From: Candidatus Brocadia sp.
Lineage (GTDB): Bacteria; Planctomycetota; Brocadiia; Brocadiales; Brocadiaceae
NCBI GenBank assembly: GCA_030837935.1
Contig: JAUQXU010000446.1
Location: forward strand, 1-7,262
Direction: 5' to 3'
Length of the DNA stretch: 7,262 nucleotides
Translations under genes and position numbers: made by a program
Shown here: in pieces, positions 1 to 6,800 of the stretch
How positions within the stretch are numbered: position 1 is the first letter of the stretch
Layout of the letters: each line of letters starts with the position of its first letter
Notes under the pieces: generated by a model
Told to the model about the DNA's origin: nothing
Databases searched by the model: none
The model's input: only the letters and a program-made list of their open reading frames with translations

Positions 1-137
1 TGGTGATGCCTGGTGATAATGTGAAGGTACAGGTGGAGTTGTTGACGGCGGTGGCGATGGATGAGGGCCTGAGATTCGCGATTCGAGAAGGCGGAAAGAC
101 CGTTGGCGCTGGGGTTGTTACAAAAATTATTGAATAA
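1..137 (+). CDS. tuf: Elongation factor Tu, C-terminal end (5' truncated)
   Basis: The window opens inside this gene; only the last 44 codons and the TAA stop are present. EF-Tu is the cytoplasmic GTPase that carries aminoacyl-tRNA to the ribosomal A site. The visible part is the end of beta-barrel domain 3, with the family hallmarks V-M-P-G-D-N-V at its start, then E-G-L-R-F-A-I-R-E-G-G-K-T-V-G-A-G-V-V-T and a terminal K-I-I-E. These read almost identically to EF-Tu of many bacteria. The G domain and domain 2 lie upstream of the window. The gene sits 17 nt before rpmG, the usual tuf-rpmG-trnW-secE order of many bacteria. The reading frame is intact up to the stop. Whether the genome holds a second tuf copy cannot be seen here. 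Confidence 0.96.
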   Translation, partial: VMPGDNVKVQVELLTAVAMDEGLRFAIREGGKTVGAGVVTKIIE

Positions 138-154
138 ATACTTGGGAAAAAGTA

Positions 155-304
155 ATGCGTGAATATTTAACAATGGTATGTAAAGAGTGTTCTAATAGAA
201 ATTATAGGACGCCTAAGAAGACGCAACAAACAGAAAAGCTAGAGATGAGAAAATTCTGCAGGCATTGTCGAAAGCACACGGACCACAAAGAATACAAGAA
301 GTAG
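155..304 (+). CDS. rpmG: 50S ribosomal protein bL33
   Basis: A 49-residue basic protein starting M-R-E-Y-L-T-M-V-C-K-E-C, which matches the family start (R-E-x-x-T-L-V-C-x-E-C). bL33 is a small 50S protein near the E site. Two cysteine pairs are present, C9-x2-C12 and C35-x2-C38, so this is the zinc-ribbon (C+) form rather than the cysteine-free form that some bacteria use under zinc limitation. The motif N-R-N-Y (residues 14-17) and the tail F-C-R-H-C-R-K-H-T are typical. An internal ATG at residue 7 would remove conserved residues, so the first ATG is preferred. The ribosome binding site is modest (GGGA at 144-147). Length is normal for the family. Too short for ORF finders with a 60-residue limit, but clearly real. 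Confidence 0.95.
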   Translation: MREYLTMVCKECSNRNYRTPKKTQQTEKLEMRKFCRHCRKHTDHKEYKK

Positions 305-340
305 GGTTGGGTTTGATATATTATTTTTGGATGAAAATAA

Positions 341-417
341 AGGTCTGTAGCTCTAATTGGTAGAGCACCGGACTCCAAATCCGGCTGTTGGGGGTTCGAG
401 TCCCTCCAGGCCTGCCA
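341..417 (+). tRNA. tRNA-Trp (anticodon CCA), CCA end encoded
   Basis: A complete cloverleaf can be drawn. The acceptor stem is 341-347 with 407-413 (seven pairs, one U-G wobble). The D stem is 350-353 with 363-366 and carries GG at 359-360 in the loop. The anticodon stem is 368-372 with 380-384 and the loop 373-379 has anticodon CCA at 375-377. The T stem is 390-394 with 402-406 and the loop 395-401 reads TTCGAGT. G414 is the discriminator base and 415-417 encode the 3' CCA. The A1-U72 first pair and G73 discriminator agree with known bacterial tRNA-Trp identity elements. The gene lies between rpmG and secE and is probably cut from a common transcript by RNase P and 3' nucleases. Confidence 0.97.
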
Positions 418-436
418 TACGATAGAGAGGTTTTGA

Positions 437-898
437 ATGTCGTTTTTTGGGGTTTATAGAAAAGGTTTTGGTTTGTATAGCAGGGTTGCTGTGGGGATTG
501 CGCTGGGCATCCTTGCGCTGTTTGCCTCTGTCTCACTATATAATGCGCTGATAGACTTGCCGGATATTGCAGAGGGTGTCAAGGTCCCGTTAATTGATGT
601 TGGCTTGACGTGGGGTTTGCTGAGTTCTGTTGCTCTTTTTGTGTTTTTGGGATTTTTCGTTTGTGTTTTTGTCGCTGGTCTGGAGACAGGGCTTAAACCG
701 TTAGATAATGGTGGTAAAAAGACGGTTGAGTTTTTAATCGATACCCAGGGAGAGCTACAAAAAGTTTCATGGCCAACGAGGTATGAGTTGGTCGGTTCAA
801 CGGCGGTTGTGATCGTTTCGGTTGTTGTGATAGGGGTATTCGTATTGGGTGTCGATTGGTGTGTGTCGGTGGTCATGAAGTATATTGGCGTACTTTAG
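437..898 (+). CDS. secE: Preprotein translocase subunit SecE, extended three-helix form
   Basis: SecE is the small essential clamp subunit of the SecYEG channel in the inner membrane. This protein has 153 residues. Three hydrophobic segments can be read at about 17-38, 57-80 and 119-143. The conserved family region precedes and enters the third: an amphipathic stretch from about residue 96, with E106-L-Q-K-V-S-W-P-T-R115, followed by a Val/Ile-rich helix. This matches the core of minimal one-helix SecE proteins, and the two earlier helices are an N-terminal extension, as in E. coli (127 residues). The start is supported by a good ribosome binding site (AGAGAGG, 424-430) six bases before the ATG. 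The coding strand is notably G+T rich. The gene begins 19 nt after the tRNA-Trp 3' end, so tRNA processing would leave a very short leader. The wording of the SecE core resembles planctomycete sequences (from memory). Confidence 0.93.
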   Translation: MSFFGVYRKGFGLYSRVAVGIALGILALFASVSLYNALIDLPDIAEGVKVPLIDVGLTWGLLSSVALFVFLGFFVCVFVAGLETGLKPLDNGGKKTVEFLIDTQGELQKVSWPTRYELVGSTAVVIVSVVVIGVFVLGVDWCVSVVMKYIGVL

Positions 899-955
899 GT
901 TTTGTGCGGTGGACTTGGATGAAAACATGGGTACTGTGTCTGCGTTGTGTTGTTG

Positions 956-997
956 TTGAATTAAAGAGACCCCTCGGAATTTCAACTCTTTTAATTC
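956..997 (+). promoter_or_regulatory. Competing inverted repeats in the secE-nusG gap
   Basis: Within the 185-nt gap, GAATTAAAGAG (958-968) is complementary to CTCTTTTAATTC (986-997) with one bulged T, giving about 11 pairs around a 17-nt loop. The same left arm can instead pair as TTGAATT (956-962) with AATTTCAA (978-985), also with one bulge, so the two folds exclude each other. Neither stem is followed by a T-run on the + strand, nor on the - strand, so this is not a standard intrinsic terminator. It may be a leader structure controlling nusG and the ribosomal protein genes, an mRNA processing site, or chance folding of AT-rich DNA. I see no convincing promoter in the rest of the gap. Confidence 0.35.
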
Positions 998-1083
998 CTT
1001 CCTGGTAAACGGTAGGGCGTGTTAATTTTCAAGCACAACAGTGATAAAGCATTTTATTGGGATTTTTTTGTGAGTTTTGCTAA

Positions 1084-1632
1084 ATGCCTAAGCAATGGTT
1101 TGTTTTGCGTGTTCAGAGCAATAAAGAAGATAAAGTAAGGGACAGCTTAATAGAGCTTATAAAAATGCGTGGTTTAGAGGAAAAGATTTCAAAAGTTTTA
1201 GTTCCTAGCGAAAAAGTCTCAGAAATCAAGGGTGGCAAGAAAAAGATAACTGAAAGAAAGATATATCCAGGGTACATTATGGCTGAAGTCGAAGTCGACG
1301 ATCATGGTCAGATACCGAAAGAAGTTTGGTTTTTAGTTCGGGAAACGCCTGGTGCAGGCGATTTTATCGGTGGACAAAGCAAGCCGGTGCCGATGGCGGG
1401 CTATGAAGTAGAAAAATTGTTGTCAGACGTAGAGCATAAAGAAGAAAAACCTCGTGCGAAGATTGAGTTTAGCGAAGGTGAGAAGGTGAGGGTGAAAGAG
1501 GGTCCGTTCGAGAATTATGATGGATTCATCGAGGAGGTGTTGGTAGCGAGTGGTCGTGTAAAAGTAATGCTTACTATATTTGGCAGGGCAACACCTGTTG
1601 AATTGGAATATTGGCAGGTTGAGGCAATTTGA
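1084..1632 (+). CDS. nusG: Transcription termination/antitermination factor NusG
   Basis: NusG (Spt5 family) binds the RNA polymerase clamp, affects pausing and Rho termination, and links polymerase to ribosomal protein uS10. The 182-residue length matches E. coli NusG (181). The NGN domain spans about 1-115 with the typical start Q-W-F-V-L-R-V-Q-S-N-K-E and the motif Y-P-G-Y-I-M (61-66). A charged linker at about 116-127 leads to the KOW domain (128-182), with G-E-K-V-R-V-K-E-G-P-F, G-F-I-E-E-V and I-F-G-R-A-T-P-V-E-L; F167 corresponds to the phenylalanine of the Rho/uS10-binding face. The start is firm because an in-frame TAA (1081-1083) directly precedes the ATG. The ribosome binding site is weak: only GTGAG at 1070-1074. 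The stop is 15 nt from rplK, indicating co-transcription with the ribosomal protein genes. Confidence 0.97.
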   Translation: MPKQWFVLRVQSNKEDKVRDSLIELIKMRGLEEKISKVLVPSEKVSEIKGGKKKITERKIYPGYIMAEVEVDDHGQIPKEVWFLVRETPGAGDFIGGQSKPVPMAGYEVEKLLSDVEHKEEKPRAKIEFSEGEKVRVKEGPFENYDGFIEEVLVASGRVKVMLTIFGRATPVELEYWQVEAI

Positions 1633-1647
1633 TAGCGGGAGCACAAA

Positions 1648-2073
1648 ATGGCGAAAGAGATCTTAACAAAAATTAAGTTACAGTGTCCGGGAGGACAGGC
1701 TACACCGGCGCCACCAGTGGGGCCTGCTCTTGGTCAGCACGGAGTGAATATTGGCCAGTTTGTTAAGCAATTTAATGATAAAACAAAGGAATTGCTGGGT
1801 GTTTTGACACCGGTAGAGATTACTGTGTTTAAAGATAAAACATTTACTTTTATATTAAAATCTCCTCCTGCCTCGGTGTTGTTAAAACAACTGGCTGGTA
1901 TTGCAAAGGGTTCTTCTGAGCCAAACAGGCAAAAGGTTGGGCAGGTAAATACGCAGCAGTTAAGAGAGATTGCCGGGAAAAAACTTGCTGATTTGAATGC
2001 TGATAGTTTGGATGCTGCTATAAAGGTAATAGAGGGAACTGCCCGCAATATGGGAATTAAGGTGGTGGATTAA
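1648..2073 (+). CDS. rplK: 50S ribosomal protein uL11
   Basis: uL11 forms the base of the 50S stalk with 23S rRNA helices 43-44, contacts EF-G, and is part of the thiostrepton target; it is also needed for RelA activation in many bacteria. The 141 residues match the family length (E. coli 142). The N-terminal domain (1-70) carries G-Q-A-T-P-A-P-P-V-G-P-A-L-G-Q-H-G-V-N-I at residues 16-35, including the prolines P20, P22 and P23 in the segment where thiostrepton-resistance changes are known. The C-terminal RNA-binding domain runs from about 72 to 141 and includes K-S-P-P-A-S, a G-x-V-x-T-Q-Q-L-R-E-I-A segment and the ending G-T-A-R-N-M-G-I. A GGGAG ribosome binding site (1637-1641) lies six bases from the ATG. 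C13 in L-Q-C-P-G-G is an unusual residue for this position. Confidence 0.98.
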   Translation: MAKEILTKIKLQCPGGQATPAPPVGPALGQHGVNIGQFVKQFNDKTKELLGVLTPVEITVFKDKTFTFILKSPPASVLLKQLAGIAKGSSEPNRQKVGQVNTQQLREIAGKKLADLNADSLDAAIKVIEGTARNMGIKVVD

Positions 2074-2120
2074 GTTCTCTTTAAATATATGTAATGGTTG
2101 TTTGAAAGGAAAGTATTCAG

Positions 2121-2801
2121 ATGTCAAAAAAGAGTAAAAGATATTTAGAATCCAAGAGTGTAGTTGATTCCGAAAAAAAATACGAGCTAAAAGAAGCCGT
2201 AAAAATACTTAAATCTTTTAAGCAGGCAAAATTTGACGAGAGTGTTGAAGTTGCAATGAAGTTAGGGATTGATCCAAAGCAGTCTGACCAGCTTGTTAGG
2301 GGATCTATATCATTGCCGAAGGGCATCGGTAAAAGCGTCAAGGTGATTGTTTTCGCTGCTGGTGAAAAGGCAGCAGTAGCAAAAAAATCAGGTGCGGATG
2401 AGGTTGGTGCGGAGGATTTGGTAAAAAAGGTGGAAGGTGGATGGACTGACTTCGATGTGGCAATTGCATCTTCAGATATGATGAGATTGGTTGGTAAATT
2501 AGGTAGGGTGCTAGGGCCTCAGGGTAAGATGCCTTCTCCTAAATCGGGTACGGTTACGGATGATATAGAAACAGCGGTAAAAGAGTTTAAAGCTGGTAAA
2601 ATCGAATATAGAACTGATTCTGGTGGAAATGTGCATAGTATTGTTGGGAAGGTCTCTTTTTTAGATAAAGATTTAGAGGACAACATTAGCACTTTTGTTA
2701 AGCATATTGTTAACTCTCGCCCAGCATCTGCCAAAGGGGTATTTGTAGAAAAAGTTTCGGTGTCTTCTACAATGAGTCCTGGGATAATGTTACAAGTTTA
2801 A
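2121..2801 (+). CDS. rplA: 50S ribosomal protein uL1
   Basis: uL1 forms the mobile L1 stalk that guides deacylated tRNA out of the E site, and in E. coli represses its own operon by binding the mRNA before rplK. The protein has 226 residues, close to the usual 230. The signature G-K-L-G-R-V-L-G-P-Q-G-K-M-P-S-P-K-S-G-T lies at residues 125-144 and corresponds to the E. coli segment G-Q-L-G-Q-V-L-G-P-R-G-L-M-P-N-P. Domain I is formed by the two ends (about 1-65 and 155-226) and domain II by the middle. The basic N-terminus (S-K-K-S-K-R-Y) and the tail with S-S-T-M-S-P-G-I are typical. AAGGA at 2106-2110 is the ribosome binding site. A run of eight A's (2173-2180) lies within codons 18-20. Confidence 0.97.
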   Translation: MSKKSKRYLESKSVVDSEKKYELKEAVKILKSFKQAKFDESVEVAMKLGIDPKQSDQLVRGSISLPKGIGKSVKVIVFAAGEKAAVAKKSGADEVGAEDLVKKVEGGWTDFDVAIASSDMMRLVGKLGRVLGPQGKMPSPKSGTVTDDIETAVKEFKAGKIEYRTDSGGNVHSIVGKVSFLDKDLEDNISTFVKHIVNSRPASAKGVFVEKVSVSSTMSPGIMLQV

Positions 2802-2836
2802 GATGAGAAACAACTGCGAAGGGAATTAAAAAAAGC

Positions 2837-3364
2837 ATGGCAAATGAATTAAAAGAACTTGTCGTAAAAGAATTGATTTCAAGCTACCGCAAGAATGATA
2901 ATTATATGGTAGTTGGTTATCAGGGAATAAAGGCATTGGAATTCGATCAAATCAGAAAAGATATGCGTAAAAAGAAGATTTGTTTTGAGATAGTTAAGAA
3001 TTCACTTGCGGCAATTGCATTTAAAGAAATTGGGATTGCCGGACTAGTCGCCTTCCTGAAAGGGCCTTCGGGTATACTGTCAGGGGGAGATGATCCGGTG
3101 ATCATGGCAAAAGAAACAATTGAGTGGTCGAAAAAAATATCAGCTTTAAATTTACGTGGTGGATTTGTTGATGGTGCGGTGGTTTCTGCCGACGACATAA
3201 AAAACCTAGCGAAACTACCAACGATGCCGGTATTGCGTGTTCAAATAATTACGGGTATTAATGCGCCCATTGCAGGGGTTGCTGGTGCGTTTAGCGCTGT
3301 GTTGCGTAACCTGGTTACTGTGTTCCAGGCCGTTAAAGATAAGAAAGAAAAGGATAGTGTATAG
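2837..3364 (+). CDS. rplJ: 50S ribosomal protein uL10 (stalk base)
   Basis: uL10 anchors the bL12 dimers to the ribosome next to uL11. The 175-residue protein has the N-terminal rRNA-binding domain (about 1-125), with a V-K-N-S-L segment at 53-57 (family V-x-N-T-L), L-K-G-P-S-G at 74-79 (family L-x-G-P-T), and L-A-K-L-P-T at 124-129. After that comes a long C-terminal helix (about 131-175) with A-P-I-A-G and V-L-R-N-L-V, which binds bL12. From the L-P-T motif to the end there are 49 residues, versus 37 in E. coli and 46 in Thermotoga maritima by my recollection of those sequences, so this is the long-helix type. A GAAGGGA ribosome binding site (2818-2824) is 12 bases from the ATG. The gap from rplA is only 35 nt, too short for a canonical stand-alone uL10 leader. 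Confidence 0.95.
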   Translation: MANELKELVVKELISSYRKNDNYMVVGYQGIKALEFDQIRKDMRKKKICFEIVKNSLAAIAFKEIGIAGLVAFLKGPSGILSGGDDPVIMAKETIEWSKKISALNLRGGFVDGAVVSADDIKNLAKLPTMPVLRVQIITGINAPIAGVAGAFSAVLRNLVTVFQAVKDKKEKDSV

Positions 3365-3387
3365 TTTTTTGCGGAATTCCTAAAGGT

Positions 3388-3393
3388 AGGAGG
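3388..3393 (+). promoter_or_regulatory. Strong Shine-Dalgarno site of rplL
   Basis: AGGAGG lies seven bases before the rplL ATG and is the only complete consensus site in the window; the other genes have GGGA-, AAGGA- or GAG-type sites. bL12 is the one ribosomal protein present in several copies per ribosome, so a stronger start site than that of the preceding rplJ fits the need for extra protein from one mRNA. This is an inference from sequence strength and was not measured. Confidence 0.85.
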
Positions 3394-3400
3394 ATAAATA

Positions 3401-3817
3401 ATGACTCAGGTTAGTGAAGAAAAAGCAGTTGAGCCTTCTGGCAAAATTGCGCAGGTACTAGATTTGGTTGCAGGGATGTCTTTGCTGGAGGCCTCACAGC
3501 TTGTTAAGGCCTTTGAGCAGAAATTTGGTGTTTCTGCAGCCGCAGTTGCTGCGATGCCAGCTGGCGTGTCTGTTGTTGCGGAGGGCAAAGCCGCGGTTGA
3601 GGAGAAAACCGCTTTTGATGTGATCCTGAAGGATGGGGGCGCAAATAAGATTCAGGTAATTAAAGCAGTTCGCGCCGAAACAAATTTGGGTCTAAAAGAA
3701 GCTAAAGACCTTGTCGAAGGTGCTCCAAAAACCGTGAAGGAGGGAGTTACAAAAGAGGATGCGGAGAAGATTAAGAAGTCGTTAGAGGCTGCTGGTGCAA
3801 AAGTTGAAATTAAGTAA
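3401..3817 (+). CDS. rplL: 50S ribosomal protein bL12 (L7/L12)
   Basis: bL12 is the acidic, multi-copy stalk protein that recruits and stimulates EF-Tu, EF-G, IF2 and release factors. The N-terminal dimerisation and uL10-binding domain is at about 14-50 (L-V-A-G-M-S-L-L-E-A-S-Q-L-V-K-A-F-E). A flexible Ala/Val/Gly-rich hinge spans about 45-66. The globular C-terminal domain (67-138) has E-K-T-A-F-D-V-I-L-K, K-I-Q-V-I-K-A-V-R, L-G-L-K-E-A-K-D-L-V-E and the ending E-A-A-G-A-K-V-E-I-K. At 138 residues it is longer than the usual 120-130, because of roughly ten polar residues ahead of the N-terminal domain. The strong ribosome binding site at the ATG supports this start over a shorter version. 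Confidence 0.97.
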   Translation: MTQVSEEKAVEPSGKIAQVLDLVAGMSLLEASQLVKAFEQKFGVSAAAVAAMPAGVSVVAEGKAAVEEKTAFDVILKDGGANKIQVIKAVRAETNLGLKEAKDLVEGAPKTVKEGVTKEDAEKIKKSLEAAGAKVEIK

Positions 3818-3853
3818 TCATTAGTTTCTTGAACTCGAAAATACAGGAATATT

Positions 3854-6800
3854 ATGGAAATCCGTAATTATGGTAAGGTTGATGAGGTTATAGAGATTCA
3901 GAATCTCATACAGATTCAAACAAAGGCTTACCGTGATTTTTTACAAGTGGATGTGCCTGCTTCTAAAAGGAAGAATCTGGGAATTGAGGCGATTTTGAGG
4001 GAGATATTCCCGATTAGCAACTATGATGGGACTATGTCCCTGGACTACATTAAGTATGATCTTGGAAAGCCCAGATATACTGAGGATGAGTGCAGGCAGT
4101 TGCGTTTGACTCATGGTTGTCCGTTTCGGATTTGGTTACGGTTAAATAAAGCTGAGCCTATCGAGGAAGAGGTATACCTTGGTGAAATACCGGTCATGAT
4201 TGGTGGAGGAGAATTTATTATAAATGGAACTGAACGAGTAATTGTGACCCAGCTACATCGCTCGCCTGGTATAGATTTTATCGAAGAGTTTCACGCTGAG
4301 AAAAGATTGCATTCGTGCAGAATTATTCCTGATAGAGGAAGCTGGATTGAGCTTGAGGTAGGGAAAAAGGATATTCTCACGGTAAAAATTGATCAGAGTG
4401 GAAAGCTGCCATCTACGTGTTTTCTAAGGGCATTATCTGAAGAGTATACAAATGATGAAGATATTATTAGGCTCTTTTATGAAACTGAAACGGTGAAGAT
4501 TTCTGATTTTGCTTCTGCCTCAAAATTGAGAGGCAGATACACCGTAGATAAAATCGTAAATCCGCAAAGCGGGGAGATTGTGTTGGAATCTGGCCGTCAA
4601 ATATCGGATACCATGATTAAGGCGATAATGGATTTGGAAATCAAAAAGATCGAAGTAATTAAAAAGATGGAAGATCCCTTGATATTGAATTCTTTGGAAT
4701 CAGATTTTACCAAATCACACGAAGATGCACTATTGAAAATTTATGCCAGGTTTCGCCCTGGCAATCCGCAGCAAGTGGAAAAAGCTCGGCAGTTATTTTA
4801 CGACAAGTTTTTTGATGTCAAGCGGTATAGATTGGGATCTGTTGGAAGATTCAGGTTAAATAGAAAATTAGGGCACAATATTAACGAAGCCGAGATGACG
4901 TTGCAAAAGGAAGATTATGTAGAAGCAGTTCGGTATATAATGAAATTAAGGAAAGGTGAGCCTGGCGTATCCGTAGATGATATCGATAATTTAGGTAATC
5001 GACGGCTTAGAACAATTGATGAACTGGCTGGCGAAGAGTTGCGCAAAGGTTTCTTAAAATTGAGGAGAACTGTGCAGGAGAGATTGAGTGTAAAAGATTC
5101 AGAGCAATTAACGCCACGTTCTCTTGTAAATTCCAAGGCTATTTTTTCTGCAATTGACTATTTCTTTAGCAGAAGTGAGCTATCGCAGGTATTAGATCAA
5201 ACGAATCCCTTGGCTCAATTAACTCATGAAAGAAGGTTAAGTGCATTAGGACCTGGGGGGTTAAATAGAAAAAGAGCAGGATTTGAAGTACGAGACGTCC
5301 ATGTGTCTCACTACGGCAGGGTTTGCCCTATAGAGACGCCTGAAGGTACAAATATAGGATTAATAGCATCCTTGAGTATTTATGCGACAACAGATGAGTA
5401 TGGTTTTTTGATTACTCCATATCGTATAATTGATAAAGGAAAGACTACTGAAAAGATAACATATCTTCGTGCTGACGAAGAAGAGAATAAATTGATAGCT
5501 CCGGCAGACGTATTAATCCGGGGTGCCGGGAAATTAGAGAAGGAGCTTGTGCTCTGCCGGTATAATGGTGACTTTCATCAAGTGAATTTCAAAGATGTTA
5601 ATTACATGGATGTTTCTCCAAAACAATTAGTGGGGGTATCGGCAAGTCTAATACCATTTCTTGAGCATAGCGATGCGAATAGGGCGCTTATGGGTTCTAA
5701 TATGCAGAGACAGGCTGTTCCTTTGTTAAGAACGGAACCTCCAATAATAGGCACAGGTATGGAGAGATTTGTAGCTCAAAATTCGAGTATGACTGTTCAG
5801 GCAATAAATGCCGGGACTGTGACAAGAGTAACGGCAGATGAGATTGTAATCGAAGATAAAGACATCTATAAGCTAAGAAAATTTATAGGGTTAAATGAAG
5901 GTACCTGTTTGAATCAGAAGCCCATAGTTGTTGAGGGGCAAAAGGTAAAAAAAGGCGAGGTTATTGCTGATGGCGCTGCAACTTGCAACGGAGAATTAAG
6001 CCTCGGTAAGAATGTGTTGGTTGCCTTCATGACGTGGGATGGGTACAATTTTGAGGATGCTATCGTGATTAGTGAGGCCTTGCTTAAAGACGATCGTTTT
6101 ACCTCCATACACAGAGATGAGTTTGAGGTAGAAATCAGGGAGACAAAATTGGGAAGAGAAGAGTTTACGCGTGATATTCCCAATGTTTCGGAAAAAGCGT
6201 TAAGTAATCTCGATGAAAATGGTGTAATACGAATTGGAACAAAAGTAAAGCCCGGAGATATATTAGTCGGTAAAATTGCTCCAAAAAGTAGGAGCGAGTT
6301 GTCTCCGGAAGAAAAGTTATTACACGCCATTTTTGGCAGAGCGGGTGAGGATGTTAAAAATGAATCTCTTGAGGTTCCGTCAGGTATGGATGGGATCGTT
6401 ATAAATACGCAAGTGTTTTCTAGGAAATCCTATTTATCTGATGATAAGAGGCAGAAAATTTTACAAGAGATCAGTGAAATCGAGACAAAATATGACGAAA
6501 GTATTTCAAAGGAATTTGTCAAAATGCTGAAGGCGATAGATGAAGAAATTCAGGAGCCTTTAGTGGATATACAAACCGGGCAGATATATGCGATCGAGCG
6601 TGGAATATCAGCGAAGTCGGTACTCATGTTAGAAGAGCGCTTTGATATCGAAAACATAGGGTTTGCAAATAAGAAAAAAAAGGAAAAGGCAATAGAAATT
6701 AGTAAGGGCTATGACGAAAAAATAGAACTCCTGAAAGATGAAAGAGACAGAAAGATTAACAATCTTAAACGTGGAGATGAGTTGCCCACTGGCGTATTGG

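Noticed and set aside
321..985. Open frames on the - strand opposite tRNA-Trp and secE
   Set aside because: They are antisense to a clear tRNA and a clear SecE, have low-complexity Thr/Ser-rich composition expected of a reversed hydrophobic gene, and show no family motif.
958..1000. Intrinsic terminator after secE
   Set aside because: The stem is mostly A-T pairs and is followed by CTTCC rather than a T-run; on the opposite strand no T-run follows either.
1028..1057. Promoter for nusG (TTCAAG, 18 nt, TTTTAT)
   Set aside because: Both hexamers match the consensus only partly, and such matches are frequent in AT-rich DNA; not strong enough to annotate.
1630..1655. uL1 autoregulatory binding site before rplK (GCGGGAGC)
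   Set aside because: The place is right by analogy with E. coli, but I could not build the paired stem and second strand of the uL1 motif; the sequence is explained by the ribosome binding site.
3373..3380. Palindrome GGAATTCC before rplL
   Set aside because: Eight bases with no second copy nearby and no spacing typical of an operator; likely chance.
3818..3853. Attenuator between rplL and rpoB
   Set aside because: Only a four-pair TTTC/GAAA stem can be drawn and no T-run follows.
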